DNA of 64,000 nt from Urechidicola croceus (GTDB lineage Bacteria; Bacteroidota; Bacteroidia; Flavobacteriales; Flavobacteriaceae). The stretch lies in NCBI RefSeq assembly GCF_001761325.1, contig NZ_CP017478.1, forward strand, positions 1,184,001 to 1,248,000. The letters are read 5' to 3'. Of this stretch, positions 54,266-64,000 are shown piece after piece (position 1 is the stretch's first letter; every line of letters starts with the position of its first letter). Below the pieces are notes generated by a model. It was not told the DNA's origin and did no database searches. It worked only from the letters and a program-made list of their open reading frames with translations. The position numbers and the translations under genes are program-made.

Positions 54266-57200
54266 TTATTCCTCTAATCTAACGTCTAAGCCTAAACCTT
54301 TCAGTTCATGCATTAATACATTAAATGATTCTGGTAAACCTGGCTCTGGCATTGGCTCTCCCTTTACGATTGCTTCGTAAGTTTTTGCTCTACCAAGAAC
54401 GTCATCCGATTTTACAGTTAAGATTTCTCTTAAGATACTTGATGCACCATATGCTTCTAGTGCCCAAACTTCCATCTCTCCAAAACGTTGACCTCCAAAT
54501 TGTGCCTTACCACCAAGTGGTTGTTGCGTAATTAACGAATAAGGACCAATTGAACGCGCATGCATCTTATCATCAATCATATGACCTAATTTAATCATAT
54601 AAATAACTCCAACTGTTGCTGGTTGATCGAAACGTTGTCCTGTTCCACCATCATATAAGTATGTATGTCCAAACTCTGGTACTCCTGCTTTATTGGTTAA
54701 ATCGGTAATTTGATTTATTGTTGCTCCATCAAAAATTGGTGTTGCATACTTTTGATCTAATTTTTGACCAGCCCATCCTAAAACAGTTTCATAAATCTGA
54801 CCAATATTCATACGAGATGGTACTCCAAGTGGATTCAATACAATATCTACTGGTGTTCCATCTTCTAAGAATGGCATATCTTCTGCTCTAACGATACGTG
54901 CAACAATACCTTTATTACCGTGACGTCCAGCCATCTTATCACCTACCTTCAGTTTACGTTTTTTAGCTATATAAATCTTAGCTAACTTTACAATTCCTGC
55001 TGGTAATTCATCTCCAACTGAAATAGTAAATTTCTCACGACGTAAAGAACCTTGTAAATCGTTTAATTTGATTTTATAATTGTGAATTAATTCAGTAACT
55101 AATTCGTTCAATTCATTATCTGTTGTCCAAGAACCTTTAGTTAAATGGGCGTAATCTTCAACAGAGTTTAGCATTTTTTGAGTGAATTTTTTACCTTTTG
55201 GTAATACTTCTTCACCTAAATCATTCTTTACTCCTTGAGATGTTTTACCATTTACTAGACTGAATAATTTTTCTACTAAAACATTCTTTAATTCATCAAA
55301 CTTAACTAAAAATTCAGTTTCTAATCGTGCAATTTCTTCTTTATCTCTTGCTCTCTTAGTCTTGTCTTTGACTGCTCTTTTGAATAATTTTTTATCAATA
55401 ACAACTCCTCTTAACGAAGGTGAAGCTTTTAATGATGCGTCTTTTACATCACCGGCTTTGTCTCCGAAAATTGCTCTCAATAATTTTTCTTCAGGTGTTG
55501 GGTCTGATTCACCTTTAGGTGTAATTTTACCAATAAGAATATCTCCAGGTTTTACTTCGGCACCGATACGAATCATTCCATTTTCATCAAGATCTTTTGT
55601 AGCCTCTTCAGAAACATTTGGAATATCATTTGTTAATTCTTCAGCTCCAAGTTTAGTATCTCTAACATCTAAAGAATATTCATCAATATGTATTGAAGTG
55701 AAAATATCTTCTCTTACAACTTTTTCAGAAATTACAATCGCATCCTCAAAGTTATACCCTTTCCAAGGCATAAAGGCTACTTTCATATTTCTACCTAAAG
55801 CTAATTCTCCTTTTTGAGTAGCATATCCTTCACAAAGAACTTGTCCTAATTCAACTTTATCACCTTTTTGAACAATTGGTTTTAAGTTAATCGATGTTCC
55901 TTGATTCGTTTTTCTAAACTTTATTAAGTTGTATGTTTTATTATCAGAATCAAAACTTACCATTCTTATTCTATCACTTCTATCATATTTAATAGTAATG
56001 ATGTCAGAATCTACATATTCTACAACTCCACTTCCTTCAGCATTAATAAGAATACGAGAATCTTTTGCTACCCTACGCTCTAATCCAGTTCCAACAATTG
56101 GGGACTCAGGGCGTAATAATGGAACTGCTTGACGCATCATGTTAGATCCCATCAATGCACGGTTTGCATCATCATGCTCTAAGAATGGAATTAAAGATGC
56201 CGAAATAGATGCTATCTGATTTGGAGCAACATCCATATAATTAACCTCTACTGGTTCAACAACAGGATAATCGGCTTCAACACGTGTGATAACTCTTTCT
56301 GCAGTAAATTTACCTGTATCATCAATCGGTAAATTCGATTGAGCAAATTTCATTCCTTCTTCCTCTTCAGCACTTAAATAAATTGGTTCTTCGGTAATGT
56401 TAACTACACCATCTTCTACCTTTCTATATGCAGTTTCAATAAATCCTAAGTTATTTACTTTTGCATAAACTGCTAAAGATGAAATTAAACCAATATTTGG
56501 TCCCTCAGGGGTTTCAATTGGACACAAACGACCGTAATGAGTATAGTGAACATCACGAACCTCAAAACCTGCTCTTTCTCTAGATAAACCTCCAGGTCCT
56601 AGTGCTGATAAACGACGTTTATGAGTAATCTCAGCTAGTGGATTTGTTTGATCCATAAATTGAGATAACTGGTTTGTACCAAAAAATGAATTAATTACAG
56701 ACGATAAAGTCTTGGCATTAATCAAATCAATTGGTGTAAATACTTCGTTATCACGAACATTCATACGCTCACGAATAGTACGAGCCATACGAGATAAACC
56801 AACTCCAAATTGAGATGCTAATTGCTCACCTACTGTACGTACACGACGGTTTGATAAGTGATCAATATCATCAACTTCTGCTTTAGAGTTAACCAAGTTT
56901 ATCAAATTCTTGATAATGGTAATGATATCTTCTTTTGTTAAAACTTTAATGTCCATATCAACATTAAGTTCTAACTTTTTATTCATTCTAAAACGACCAA
57001 CTTCTCCTAAATTATAACGCTGTTCTGAGAAGAATAATTTATCAATAATTCCTTTTGCTGTCTCATAATCTGGTGGCTCAGCGTTACGTAATTGTCTATA
57101 AATATGCTCAACAGCCTCTTTTTCAGAGTTTGTTGGATCCTTTTGTAAAGTATTATGTATAATGGCATAATCGGCCATTTGATTGTCTTCTTTATGAAGT

Positions 57201-58081
57201 AAAATAGTTTTAGAACCAGAATCAACGATTTCATCGATGTGTTCTTTTTCTAAAATTGTATCACGGTCAAAAACAATTTCATTTCTTTCAATAGAAACTA
57301 CTTCTCCTGTATCTTCATCAACGAAATCTTCAAACCATGTTTTTAAAACACGTGCTGCAAGTTTACGCCCTAATATTCTTTTTAACCCGCTTTTTGAAAC
57401 TTTAACTTCTTCTGCTAAATCGAAAATTTCAAGAATATCTTTATCTCTCTCAAATCCAATAGCACGGAAAAGTGTAGTTACTGGTAATTTTTTCTTTCTA
57501 TCAATATAAGCATACATTACTTGATTGATATCTGTTGCAAACTCTATCCAAGAACCCTTAAAAGGAATTACTCTTGCTGAATATAATTTGGTTCCGTTTG
57601 CATGGAATGATTGCCCAAAGAATACTCCTGGTGAACGGTGTAATTGAGAAACTACAACTCTTTCAGCACCATTAATAACAAATGTTCCGCTCTGAGTCAT
57701 ATAAGGTATTGTACCTAAATACACATCTTGTACTATTGTCTCAAAATCTTCATGTTCAGGGTCAGTACAATACAATTTTAGACGTGCTTTTAAAGGCACA
57801 CTATGTGTTAATCCTCTTTCAATACATTCTTGAATGCTATATCTAGGTGGATCTACAAAATAGTCTAAAAATTCTAATACAAATTGGTTTCTAGTATCAG
57901 TGATTGGAAAATTGTCGGTGAAGGTTTTATATAACCCTTCGGCACTTCGTTCGTCAGCTTTAGTTTTTAATTGGAAAAAATCTTGGAATGATTTTATTTG
58001 AATATCTAAAAAGTCTGGATAATCAGTTACCAATTGTGCTGATGCAAAGTTTATTCTTTCGGTATTATTTTTCGTTGCCAA
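54266..58081 (-). CDS. rpoB: RNA polymerase beta subunit
   Basis: This 1271-residue protein is of normal size for Bacteroidota. Recognised blocks are the rifampicin-pocket region [68 protein letters not shown] and the C-terminal [27 protein letters not shown] and [23 protein letters not shown]. The rif pocket has the wild-type-like Gln/Asp/His/Arg/Ser set. It lies downstream of rplL with a hairpin in the leader. Confidence 0.97.
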   Translation of the reverse strand: MATKNNTERINFASAQLVTDYPDFLDIQIKSFQDFFQLKTKADERSAEGLYKTFTDNFPITDTRNQFVLEFLDYFVDPPRYSIQECIERGLTHSVPLKARLKLYCTDPEHEDFETIVQDVYLGTIPYMTQSGTFVINGAERVVVSQLHRSPGVFFGQSFHANGTKLYSARVIPFKGSWIEFATDINQVMYAYIDRKKKLPVTTLFRAIGFERDKDILEIFDLAEEVKVSKSGLKRILGRKLAARVLKTWFEDFVDEDTGEVVSIERNEIVFDRDTILEKEHIDEIVDSGSKTILLHKEDNQMADYAIIHNTLQKDPTNSEKEAVEHIYRQLRNAEPPDYETAKGIIDKLFFSEQRYNLGEVGRFRMNKKLELNVDMDIKVLTKEDIITIIKNLINLVNSKAEVDDIDHLSNRRVRTVGEQLASQFGVGLSRMARTIRERMNVRDNEVFTPIDLINAKTLSSVINSFFGTNQLSQFMDQTNPLAEITHKRRLSALGPGGLSRERAGFEVRDVHYTHYGRLCPIETPEGPNIGLISSLAVYAKVNNLGFIETAYRKVEDGVVNITEEPIYLSAEEEEGMKFAQSNLPIDDTGKFTAERVITRVEADYPVVEPVEVNYMDVAPNQIASISASLIPFLEHDDANRALMGSNMMRQAVPLLRPESPIVGTGLERRVAKDSRILINAEGSGVVEYVDSDIITIKYDRSDRIRMVSFDSDNKTYNLIKFRKTNQGTSINLKPIVQKGDKVELGQVLCEGYATQKGELALGRNMKVAFMPWKGYNFEDAIVISEKVVREDIFTSIHIDEYSLDVRDTKLGAEELTNDIPNVSEEATKDLDENGMIRIGAEVKPGDILIGKITPKGESDPTPEEKLLRAIFGDKAGDVKDASLKASPSLRGVVIDKKLFKRAVKDKTKRARDKEEIARLETEFLVKFDELKNVLVEKLFSLVNGKTSQGVKNDLGEEVLPKGKKFTQKMLNSVEDYAHLTKGSWTTDNELNELVTELIHNYKIKLNDLQGSLRREKFTISVGDELPAGIVKLAKIYIAKKRKLKVGDKMAGRHGNKGIVARIVRAEDMPFLEDGTPVDIVLNPLGVPSRMNIGQIYETVLGWAGQKLDQKYATPIFDGATINQITDLTNKAGVPEFGHTYLYDGGTGQRFDQPATVGVIYMIKLGHMIDDKMHARSIGPYSLITQQPLGGKAQFGGQRFGEMEVWALEAYGASSILREILTVKSDDVLGRAKTYEAIVKGEPMPEPGLPESFNVLMHELKGLGLDVRLEE

Positions 58082-58141
58082 TGGACAAATTTTTTTAATT
58101 AAAAGTCAGTTAAAATATAAGAACGAATATATACGCAAAAT

Positions 58142-58177
58142 GGTTTAGGTCTATTTGGTTACCCAAAGACCTAAACC
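58142..58177 (-). other. Attenuator-like hairpin between rplL and rpoB
   Basis: GGTTTAGGTC (58142-58151) pairs perfectly with GACCTAAACC (58168-58177). On the minus strand it is followed by ATTTTG, a weak T-run. In many bacteria a partial terminator lies between rplL and rpoB to lower polymerase expression relative to L7/L12, and this position fits. Confidence 0.65.
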
Positions 58178-58202
58178 TTTATTTGTGTAAATTGGTAAAA
58201 AC

Positions 58203-58577
58203 TTACTTAAGTTCTACTTCAGCTCCAGCTTCTTCTAAAGATGCTTTAAGACCTTCAGCCTCATCTTTTGAGATACCTTCTTTGATTGGCGCTGGTGCGC
58301 TATCAACAATTCCTTTAGCTTCTTTTAATCCTAAACCAGTTAATTCTTTAACTAATTTTACAACTGCTAATTTAGAACCTCCTGCTGCTTTTAAAATTAC
58401 GTCGAATTCTGATTTTTCTTCAGCTGCATCTCCACCACCTGCTGCTGGTCCTGCTACTGCTACTGCTGCAGCTGCTGGTTCGATACCATATTCGTCTTTT
58501 AAAATATTTGCTAACTCATTTACTTCTTTAACTGTTAAGTTAACAAGTTGTTCTGCGAAATCTTTTAATTCTGCCAT
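58203..58577 (-). CDS. rplL: Ribosomal protein L7/L12
   Basis: This 124-residue stalk protein has the N-terminal dimerisation helices ([31 protein letters not shown]), the flexible Ala/Gly-rich hinge ([21 protein letters not shown]) and the C-terminal factor-binding domain ([36 protein letters not shown]). It binds L10 in multiple copies and recruits GTPases to the large subunit. The gene follows rplJ by 49 bases. Confidence 0.97.
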   Translation of the reverse strand: MAELKDFAEQLVNLTVKEVNELANILKDEYGIEPAAAAVAVAGPAAGGGDAAEEKSEFDVILKAAGGSKLAVVKLVKELTGLGLKEAKGIVDSAPAPIKEGISKDEAEGLKASLEEAGAEVELK

Positions 58578-58626
58578 TTTCTTTTGATTTAAAAATTTTA
58601 ATATTTAGTGTTTATTTAGTGCTTTA

Positions 58627-59142
58627 TTATCTTTCTGATAATGTTTTAAGAATTCCTGCTAATTTACCGCCGCCTGATTTAAGACCACTAATAACATTTT
58701 TAGCTGGTGATTGTAACAATCCAATAATTTCTCCAATAACTTCCTCTTTAGACTTGATGTTAACTAGAGCATCTAGTTGGTCATCACCAACATAAATAGC
58801 TTCTTCAACATAAGCGCCTTTTAAAATAGGTCTATCAGATCCTTTACGAAATTCTTTAATTACTTTTGCTGGAGCATTACCTGTTTCAGAAAACATTATT
58901 GATGTGTTTCCTTTTAATGTTTCTGGTAAATCTCCAAAATCCTTATCAGATTTTTCCATTGCTTTTGAAAGCAATGTATTTTTAACAACTGCTAATTTAA
59001 TATCAGCTTTAAAACAAGCTCTTCTTAAATTAGATGTACTCAATGCATCCAATCCTGAAATGTCTGCCAAATAAATGATGTTTCCTTCAGATAATTGAGT
59101 TGTTAAATCGTCTATTACTTGTGATTTTTCTTCTCTTGTCAT
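58627..59142 (-). CDS. rplJ: Ribosomal protein L10
   Basis: This 171-residue protein has the L10 globular N-terminus (TREEKSQVIDDLTTQLSEGNIIYLADISGLDALSTSNLRR) and the C-terminal helix that carries L7/L12 dimers (SGLKSGGGKLAGILKTLSER). It forms the base of the ribosomal stalk. It is nine bases downstream of rplA in the L11-L1-L10-L12 operon and in other bacteria is the autoregulator of that operon. Confidence 0.96.
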   Translation of the reverse strand: MTREEKSQVIDDLTTQLSEGNIIYLADISGLDALSTSNLRRACFKADIKLAVVKNTLLSKAMEKSDKDFGDLPETLKGNTSIMFSETGNAPAKVIKEFRKGSDRPILKGAYVEEAIYVGDDQLDALVNIKSKEEVIGEIIGLLQSPAKNVISGLKSGGGKLAGILKTLSER

Positions 59143-59151
59143 AATATTAAT

Positions 59152-59844
59152 TTATGAAACTGATTTAGCATCTATTGCTACAGAAGGACTCATAGTACTT
59201 GACATAAAAATGCTCTTTATATATGTTCCTTTTGCCGCAGTTGGCTTCAATTTAACAATTGTTTGTAATAATTCGTTTGCGTTTTCTGCAATTTTATCAG
59301 CGTCGAAAGATGCTTTACCAATAGCAGCATGTACAATTCCAGTTTTATCAACTTTAAAGTCAATTTTACCAGCCTTAACATCTTTTACTGCTTTTGCAAC
59401 ATCCATTGTTACTGTACCTGTTTTTGGGTTAGGCATTAATCCTCTAGGTCCTAAAACACGTCCTAATGGTCCTAATTTACCCATCACACTTGGCATAGTA
59501 ATAATTACATCAACATCTGTCCATCCTCCTTTAATTTTTTGAAGGTAATCATCTAATCCAACGTAATCTGCTCCTGCTTCTTCTGCTTCAGCCACTTTAT
59601 CTGGAGTTACAAGTGCTAAAACTTTAACATCTTTTCCAGTTCCGTGTGGTAATGTAACCACACCTCTAACCATTTGATTAGCTTTACGTGGATCAACTCC
59701 TAAACGAATTGCTAAATCAACAGATGCATCAAATTTTACATTTGTAATTTCCTTAATTAAAGCAGATGCTTCTGCTATATTCAAAGCTTTAGATTTGTCA
59801 ACTTTTGCTACAGCTTCTTTTTGCTTTTTACTTAATTTTGTCAT
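59152..59844 (-). CDS. rplA: Ribosomal protein L1
   Basis: This 230-residue protein has the L1 signatures: [60 protein letters not shown] and [24 protein letters not shown]. It forms the mobile L1 stalk at the E site. The gene follows rplK by 13 bases. Confidence 0.97.
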   Translation of the reverse strand: MTKLSKKQKEAVAKVDKSKALNIAEASALIKEITNVKFDASVDLAIRLGVDPRKANQMVRGVVTLPHGTGKDVKVLALVTPDKVAEAEEAGADYVGLDDYLQKIKGGWTDVDVIITMPSVMGKLGPLGRVLGPRGLMPNPKTGTVTMDVAKAVKDVKAGKIDFKVDKTGIVHAAIGKASFDADKIAENANELLQTIVKLKPTAAKGTYIKSIFMSSTMSPSVAIDAKSVS

Positions 59845-59857
59845 TTTTTAAAAAGTT

Positions 59858-60301
59858 TTAAGATTTAACTGGAGCAGTTCCTTTAACTCTGATTCCCATA
59901 GAACGAGCAGTACCTGCCATCATCAACATTGCTGATTCAATTGTAAATGCATTTAAATCTACCATTTTATCTTCAGCTATTACTTTTAATTGATCCCAAG
60001 TAACTGTTGCTACTTTGTTTCTATTTGGTTCACCAGAACCTTTTTTTACTTTCGCTGCTTCTAGTATTTGTACTGCCGCTGGAGGTGTTTTAACTACAAA
60101 ATCAAAAGATTTGTCTTTATATACAGTAATTGCTACTGGTAAAACTTTCCCTTGTTTGTCTTGAGTTCTAGCATTAAACTGCTTACAGAACTCCATAATA
60201 TTAACTCCGGCAGCACCTAAAGCAGGTCCAACTGGTGGTGAAGGATTTGCTGCACCTCCACGCACTTGTAATTTTACAACCTTACTTATTTCTTTTGCCA
60301 T
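59858..60301 (-). CDS. rplK: Ribosomal protein L11
   Basis: This 147-residue protein has the N-terminal domain [41 protein letters not shown] and a C-terminal rRNA-binding domain ending [28 protein letters not shown]. It binds the GTPase-associated centre of 23S rRNA. The gene lies 77 bases downstream of nusG. Confidence 0.97.
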   Translation of the reverse strand: MAKEISKVVKLQVRGGAANPSPPVGPALGAAGVNIMEFCKQFNARTQDKQGKVLPVAITVYKDKSFDFVVKTPPAAVQILEAAKVKKGSGEPNRNKVATVTWDQLKVIAEDKMVDLNAFTIESAMLMMAGTARSMGIRVKGTAPVKS

Positions 60302-60378
60302 CTTTTATTCTTAAATTTGTTAGATATTACAATTTTGTTGGAAGCTAAACTGTAGTATCAATATATTCAATGTAACAA

Positions 60379-60930
60379 TTATGAAATCTTTTCTACTTGC
60401 ATGTAGCTTAATTCTAACGGTGTTTTTCTTCCGAAAATTTTCACCATTACTTCTAGTTTCCTCTTTTCTTCATTAATCTTTTCAATAGAACCGTCAAATC
60501 CATTAAATGGACCATCAATAACTTTTACAGTTTCTCCTATTATATAAGGAATTGCTACATTTTCATTTTGTACTGCTAACTCATCTACTTTACCAAGCAT
60601 TCTATTTACTTCAGACCTTCTTAATGGCACAGGATCTCCTCCTTTAACTTCGCCTAAAAATCCTATAACTCCTGGTACAGATTTAATAATGTGTGGAATT
60701 TCTCCACTTAAATTAGCTTCAATCATTATGTAACCTGGAAAATAAACTCTTTCTTTGTTTACTTTCTTACCGTTACGTACTTGTATAACTTTTTCTGTTG
60801 GGACTAAAACTTGATCTATATAATCAGTTAATTCCAATCGTGCTATTTCGTTTTCAATATAGTTTTTAACTTTATTTTCTTGACCACCAATAGCTCTAAC
60901 AACATACCATTTCTTAACAGAATCAGCCAT
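60379..60930 (-). CDS. nusG: Transcription termination/antitermination factor NusG
   Basis: This 183-residue protein has the NGN domain (KWYVVRAIGGQENKVKNYIENEIARLELTDYIDQVLVPTEKV...VYFPGYIMIEANL) and a C-terminal KOW domain (GETVKVIDGPFNGFDGSIEKINEEKRKLEVMVKIFGRKTPLELSY). It binds RNA polymerase and links transcription with Rho and the ribosome. It lies two bases after secE. Confidence 0.96.
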   Translation of the reverse strand: MADSVKKWYVVRAIGGQENKVKNYIENEIARLELTDYIDQVLVPTEKVIQVRNGKKVNKERVYFPGYIMIEANLSGEIPHIIKSVPGVIGFLGEVKGGDPVPLRRSEVNRMLGKVDELAVQNENVAIPYIIGETVKVIDGPFNGFDGSIEKINEEKRKLEVMVKIFGRKTPLELSYMQVEKIS

Positions 60931-60932
60931 AA

Positions 60933-61121
60933 TTAAAATAGTTTAAAATATTCTTCAAGAACAGTTTGAAATGCTCTATCTACAACAAAAACTGCTAAAG
61001 CAAATATTATTGTAAAAATTGCCACAACAACTGTAGACTTTTGAGCTTCAGCCCAAGAAATCCAAGTCATTTTTGTACTTAACTCTTCAAATGAGTCTTT
61101 TATATATTCTAAAACTTTCAT
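60933..61121 (-). CDS. secE: Preprotein translocase subunit SecE
   Basis: This 62-residue protein has one amphipathic N-terminal helix (YIKDSFEELSTKMTWISWAEAQKSTVVV) and one membrane segment (VAIFTIIFALAVFVVDRAF), the minimal SecE of many bacteria. It clamps the SecY channel. The gene lies 18 bases downstream of tRNA-Trp and directly before nusG. Confidence 0.95.
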   Translation of the reverse strand: MKVLEYIKDSFEELSTKMTWISWAEAQKSTVVVAIFTIIFALAVFVVDRAFQTVLEEYFKLF

Positions 61122-61138
61122 ATACTTTTACTATTTTG

Positions 61139-61211
61139 CACGGGCGGAGAGGCTCGAACTCCCGACACCTGGTTTTGGAGACCAGTGCTCTACCAACTGA
61201 GCTACACCCGT
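61139..61211 (-). tRNA. tRNA-Trp (anticodon CCA)
   Basis: 73 bases. The acceptor stem ACGGGTG pairs with CGCCCGT with one wobble, the anticodon loop is CTCCAAA and the discriminator is G. It lies in the normal flavobacterial place between tuf and secE. CCA is not encoded. Confidence 0.95.
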
Positions 61212-61215
61212 AAAT

Positions 61216-61252
61216 ACAAGATGCTTCCTCCTAAAAAAGAGAAGCACCTTGT
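61216..61252 (-). other. Hairpin between tuf and tRNA-Trp
   Basis: ACAAGATGCTTC (61216-61227) pairs with GAAGCACCTTGT (61241-61252), 12 bp with one G-T wobble. It follows the tuf stop codon and precedes tRNA-Trp. Without a T-run it may be a processing site or a partial terminator. Confidence 0.6.
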
Positions 61253-61278
61253 AAAACTTTTTATTGGGTGTGGTTTAA

Positions 61279-62463
61279 TTAAAGAATTTCTGTAACCTGA
61301 CCAGCACCTACTGTTCTACCACCTTCACGGATTGCAAAACGTAATCCTACGTTCATTGCAATTGGTTGATGTAATTCAACAGTAATTGTTAAGTTATCAC
61401 CTGGCATTACCATTTCAACTCCATCAGGTAAGTTAATTGTACCTGTTACATCTGTAGTTCTAACGTAGAACTGTGGACGATAGTTATTATGGAATGGAGT
61501 GTGACGACCACCTTCTTCTTTCTTAAGTACGTATACTTCAGCTTTAAATTTAGCATGTGGAGTTACAGAACCTGGCTTACAGATTACCATACCTCTTTTA
61601 ATTTGAGATTTTTCAATACCTCTTAATAAGATACCTACATTATCTCCAGCCTCACCTCTATCTAAAATTTTACGGAACATTTCAACTCCAGTAATTGTAG
61701 ATGTTAACTTTTCAGCTCCCATACCTATGATATCAACACCATCACCTGTATTAGCTACACCAGACTCTATACGACCAGTAGCAACAGTTCCACGACCTGT
61801 AATTGTAAATACATCTTCAATTGGCATTAAGAAATCTTTATCTACATCACGTTGTGGTAATTCAATCCATGAATCAACAGCATCCATCAATTCCATAATT
61901 GAATCAACCCACTTTGCATCTCCATTCAATCCACCTAAAGCAGATCCAGCAATAACAGGAGTGTTATCTCCGTCATACTCATAGAAAGATAGCAAATCTC
62001 TGATTTCCATATCAACTAATTCTAATAACTCCTCATCATCAACCATATCCACTTTATTCATGAATACAACCATTCTAGGAATACCTACTTGACGACCTAA
62101 TAAGATGTGCTCACGTGTTTGTGGCATTGGTCCATCAGTAGCAGCAACAACTAAAATTGCACCATCCATTTGAGCAGCACCAGTTACCATGTTCTTCACG
62201 TAATCCGCGTGACCTGGACAGTCAACGTGTGCGTAGTGACGATTTGCCGTTTGATATTCAACGTGAGAAGTATTAATTGTAATACCTCTTTCTTTTTCTT
62301 CAGGAGCATTATCAATTGAAGAAAAGTCTCTTAATTCTGAAAGACCTTTAGATGCTAATACTGTAGTAATTGCAGCTGTTAAAGTTGTTTTACCGTGGTC
62401 AACGTGTCCAATAGTACCAATGTTTAAGTGTGGTTTTGAACGGTCAAAGGTTTCTTTTGCCAT
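61279..62463 (-). CDS. tuf: Elongation factor Tu
   Basis: This 394-residue GTPase delivers aminoacyl-tRNA to the ribosome. The G-domain motifs are GHVDHGKT (residues 18-25), DCPGHADY and [12 protein letters not shown], followed by the two beta-barrel domains ([33 protein letters not shown]). It stands between the tRNA cluster (Thr, Gly, Tyr, Thr, Thr) and tRNA-Trp. Only one tuf copy is seen in this window. Confidence 0.97.
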   Translation of the reverse strand: MAKETFDRSKPHLNIGTIGHVDHGKTTLTAAITTVLASKGLSELRDFSSIDNAPEEKERGITINTSHVEYQTANRHYAHVDCPGHADYVKNMVTGAAQMDGAILVVAATDGPMPQTREHILLGRQVGIPRMVVFMNKVDMVDDEELLELVDMEIRDLLSFYEYDGDNTPVIAGSALGGLNGDAKWVDSIMELMDAVDSWIELPQRDVDKDFLMPIEDVFTITGRGTVATGRIESGVANTGDGVDIIGMGAEKLTSTITGVEMFRKILDRGEAGDNVGILLRGIEKSQIKRGMVICKPGSVTPHAKFKAEVYVLKKEEGGRHTPFHNNYRPQFYVRTTDVTGTINLPDGVEMVMPGDNLTITVELHQPIAMNVGLRFAIREGGRTVGAGQVTEIL

Positions 62464-62527
62464 GATTATTAAATTTAATTCTTAAGTTATTATATATATA
62501 ATTTAGTGTTCTGATTTTTATTATTTG

Positions 62528-62599
62528 AGCCAATGACGGGAATTGAACCCGTGACCTCTTCCTTACCAAGGAAACGCTCTACCCCTGAGCTACACCGGC
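62528..62599 (-). tRNA. tRNA-Thr (anticodon GGT)
   Basis: 72 bases. The acceptor stem GCCGGTG pairs with CATTGGC (two G-T wobbles), and the anticodon loop is TTGGTAA. It is the tRNA gene nearest tuf in the cluster. Confidence 0.93.
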
Positions 62600-62609
62600 T
62601 TAAAAATTG

Positions 62610-62682
62610 AGCGAGAGACCGGGTTCGAACCGGCGACATTCAGCTTGGAAGGCTGACGCTCTACCAACTGAGCTACTCTCGC
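62610..62682 (-). tRNA. tRNA-Gly (anticodon TCC)
   Basis: 73 bases. The acceptor stem GCGAGAG pairs perfectly with CTCTCGC, the anticodon loop is CTTCCAA, and the T-arm is CCGGTTCGAACCCGG. Confidence 0.95.
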
Positions 62683-62725
62683 AATTTTTAAATACAATCT
62701 AAACTCAGATTGACTAAAATAATAG

Positions 62726-62806
<81 letters not shown>

Positions 62807-62883
62807 AATTTTTCAATGAACATGAATTGAAATTTCAATTCATTTTAATTTCAATATTAATAATTGAAATTTTTTTATTTTAG

Positions 62884-62957
62884 AGCCGATGGAGGGACTC
62901 GAACCCACGACCTGCTGATTACAAATCAGCTGCTCTAGCCAGCTGAGCTACATCGGC
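62884..62957 (-). tRNA. tRNA-Thr (anticodon TGT), copy 1
   Basis: 74 bases. The acceptor stem GCCGATG pairs with CATCGGC and the anticodon loop is TTTGTAA. It is identical in sequence to copy 2 at 63111-63184, 227 bases away. Confidence 0.95.
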
Positions 62958-62973
62958 ATTCTGTTATAAAAAA

Positions 62974-62996
62974 CAGCCCGCTTTTCTAACGGACTG
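62974..62996 (-). terminator. Terminator of tRNA-Thr copy 2
   Basis: CAGCCCG (62974-62980) pairs with CGGACTG (62990-62996) with one wobble, followed on the minus strand by TTTTTTATAA. The same unit in changed form is found at 63196-63214 after hpf. Confidence 0.75.
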
Positions 62997-63110
62997 CAAA
63001 TGTATAACGTTTATTTTTTCTAAACAAAACTTTTTGTGAAAATTTTTACTTTTTTTACAAGTATTTTGTTTACTAGTTCTTTTTAAACCAATTAGGTTTA
63101 TTTTAACTTG

Positions 63111-63184
63111 AGCCGATGGAGGGACTCGAACCCACGACCTGCTGATTACAAATCAGCTGCTCTAGCCAGCTGAGCTACATCGGC
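63111..63184 (-). tRNA. tRNA-Thr (anticodon TGT), copy 2
   Basis: Identical to copy 1 over all 74 bases. The flanks also match in part (each copy is preceded by a hairpin ending in a T-run and a TTTATTTTTT-like stretch), so the pair arose by tandem duplication of a roughly 227-bp unit. Confidence 0.95.
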
Positions 63185-63195
63185 TTAAAAAAATA

Positions 63196-63214
63196 GCCCG
63201 TTTTTTAGACGGGC
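63196..63214 (-). terminator. Terminator of the xerC-hpf unit
   Basis: GCCCGT (63196-63201) pairs with ACGGGC (63209-63214), followed on the minus strand by TATTTTTTTAA. It sits between the hpf stop codon and the first tRNA-Thr. Confidence 0.8.
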
Positions 63215-63262
63215 CAAAATTAATATGTTTATTTTTTGTAAACAAAACTTTTTTAATATTTT

Positions 63263-63568
63263 TTAAATATGATGAGCACGTAACTTTTCTTTCCTTCTAT
63301 TTAACTGTCTTTTTAAAGATTCAGTAGCTAAAACCGTACCTTCCTCAAAGGTTTTACATACCTTCTTAACTATAAATTCATCTTTAGGAACATTAATTTT
63401 TATTTCTACAACTTTATTTTCCTTATCACTTGTTTGCTGAACTTTTAAAAAAACTTCAGAATCTACAATTTTATCAAAATACTTTTCTAAAGTTGACACT
63501 TTCTTTTCGACAAAATTTACCAAATCTTTGTCTGCATTAAAATTCACTGATTGCACGAATATTTTCAT
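63263..63568 (-). CDS. hpf: Short HPF/RaiA ribosome hibernation factor
   Basis: This 101-residue protein has the S30AE fold: MKIFVQSVNFNADKDLVNFVEKKVSTLEKYFDKIVDSEVFLKV, then NKVVEIKINVPKDEFIVKKVCKTFEEGTVLATESLKRQLNRRKEKLRAH. It is the short form without a C-terminal dimerisation domain. It binds 70S ribosomes and protects them when growth stops. The gene follows xerC by six bases. Confidence 0.93.
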   Translation of the reverse strand: MKIFVQSVNFNADKDLVNFVEKKVSTLEKYFDKIVDSEVFLKVQQTSDKENKVVEIKINVPKDEFIVKKVCKTFEEGTVLATESLKRQLNRRKEKLRAHHI

Positions 63569-63574
63569 CTTTAA

Positions 63575-64000
63575 TCACTTTTTATCGCTCCTGGGATGAG
63601 CTTGGTTATACACTTCTTTTAACTTACCCAAACTACTATGGGTATAAACTTGCGTCGATGCTAAACTAGAATGTCCTAGTAATTCTTTCACTGAATTAAG
63701 GTCTGCTCCTTCATTTAATAAATGAGTAGCGAATGAATGCCTTAAAACATGGGGACTCTTTTTAACTTTTGAAGACACCGTACTAAAGTAGTCATTTATA
63801 ATTCTATAAACAAGAGTAGGATATAATTTATTTTGTTTATCGGTATAAAAAAGAAAGTTAGAATTAGGTACCTGTAAATTTCTTTTGAATAGATACTTTT
63901 CTAATGAAAGTTTAACTGATAATAATAAAGGTATGAATCTTTCTTTATTTCTTTTGCCTAACACCTTTATAGTGTTGTTAGACATATCAATATCTTTAAC
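63575..64000 (-). CDS. xerC: Tyrosine recombinase XerC (C-terminal part; gene runs beyond the window)
   Basis: The reading frame is open to the window edge, so the N-terminus is missing. The visible part has [52 protein letters not shown], with the catalytic HxxR, H and Tyr of the recombinase family, and ends AHPRSDKK. Xer recombinases resolve chromosome dimers at dif. The xerC-hpf-tRNA-tuf order is a host chromosomal arrangement, so this is the cellular enzyme and not a mobile-element integrase. Confidence 0.9.
   Translation of the reverse strand, partial: VKDIDMSNNTIKVLGKRNKERFIPLLLSVKLSLEKYLFKRNLQVPNSNFLFYTDKQNKLYPTLVYRIINDYFSTVSSKVKKSPHVLRHSFATHLLNEGADLNSVKELLGHSSLASTQVYTHSSLGKLKEVYNQAHPRSDKK

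Noticed and set aside
57007-57234. 75-codon minus-strand frame within rpoB
   Set aside because: Same-strand shadow in another frame of a highly conserved gene.
63575-64000. Second mobile-element integrase at the right edge
   Set aside because: Sequence and its place beside hpf, tuf and rpoB mark it as the cellular XerC.

Overview
The window is low-GC chromosomal DNA of a Flavobacteriaceae-type member of the Bacteroidota. The signs are a type IX secretion (T9SS) C-terminal sorting domain, HmuY proteins next to a TonB receptor, an RteC regulator, a serine-variant IntDOT-like integrase, promoters of the TAnnTTTG kind and many flavobacterial DUF families. The genus cannot be named from the sequence alone.

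Layout. (1) 1-1800: a four-gene plus-strand cassette with a DUF5675 protein and two small membrane proteins, closed by a strong terminator. (2) 1801-2696: a gene-free stretch with long inverted repeats. (3) About 2.7-32.2 kb: a mobile element in which every gene lies on the minus strand, ending at a tyrosine integrase beside tRNA-Ser(TGA). Its left part is a sce7726-sce7725-RES operon (nuclease fold, beta-type protein, NAD+-consuming toxin fold), followed by a replication/excision module (DnaC-like ATPase, winged-helix protein, excisionase-like HTH protein) and RteC. Its core is a heavy-metal resistance region. The copper/silver side has an HMA lipoprotein, a CusB-type adaptor, a DUF305 protein, CopA, an HMA-AraC regulator, a TolC-type channel and CusA. 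The divalent-cation side has a P1B-2 ATPase, a DUF3703 protein, a Fur-family regulator, a CzcB-type adaptor and a CzcA-type pump fused to its own TolC channel. A KAP-type P-loop NTPase sits between the metal genes and the integrase. No relaxase or conjugation gene is present.

(4) 32.6-33.7 kb: aroC. (5) 34-38.5 kb: a run of isolated minus-strand genes (YitT, DUF3703, an unknown, DUF1569, a membrane protein) with long spacers that hold a shared roughly 40-bp motif, inverted repeats and a 35-bp tandem repeat. It looks like accessory cassette-type DNA. (6) 38.6-42.5 kb: a PA0069-type radical SAM protein, a DUF885 peptidase, and DUF962 and DUF2461 proteins. (7) 42.7-49.4 kb: an iron/haem uptake locus (DUF6686, TonB receptor, HmuY lipoprotein, HmuY-like T9SS protein, DoxX) with a divergent DUF6607 gene. 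(8) 49.6-64 kb: the conserved information-processing block, transcribed leftward in the order xerC, hpf, five tRNAs, tuf, tRNA-Trp, secE, nusG, rplK, rplA, rplJ, rplL, rpoB, rpoC, DUF3467.

The most notable accessory content is the sce7726-sce7725-RES operon, a plausible but unproven anti-phage or toxin module, together with the KAP NTPase. Both sit near the ends of the metal-resistance element, where defence cargo is often found. Also notable are a dispersed flavobacterial repeat translated in frame inside the CusA pump, and the repeat-structured intergenic DNA of 35-38.5 kb.
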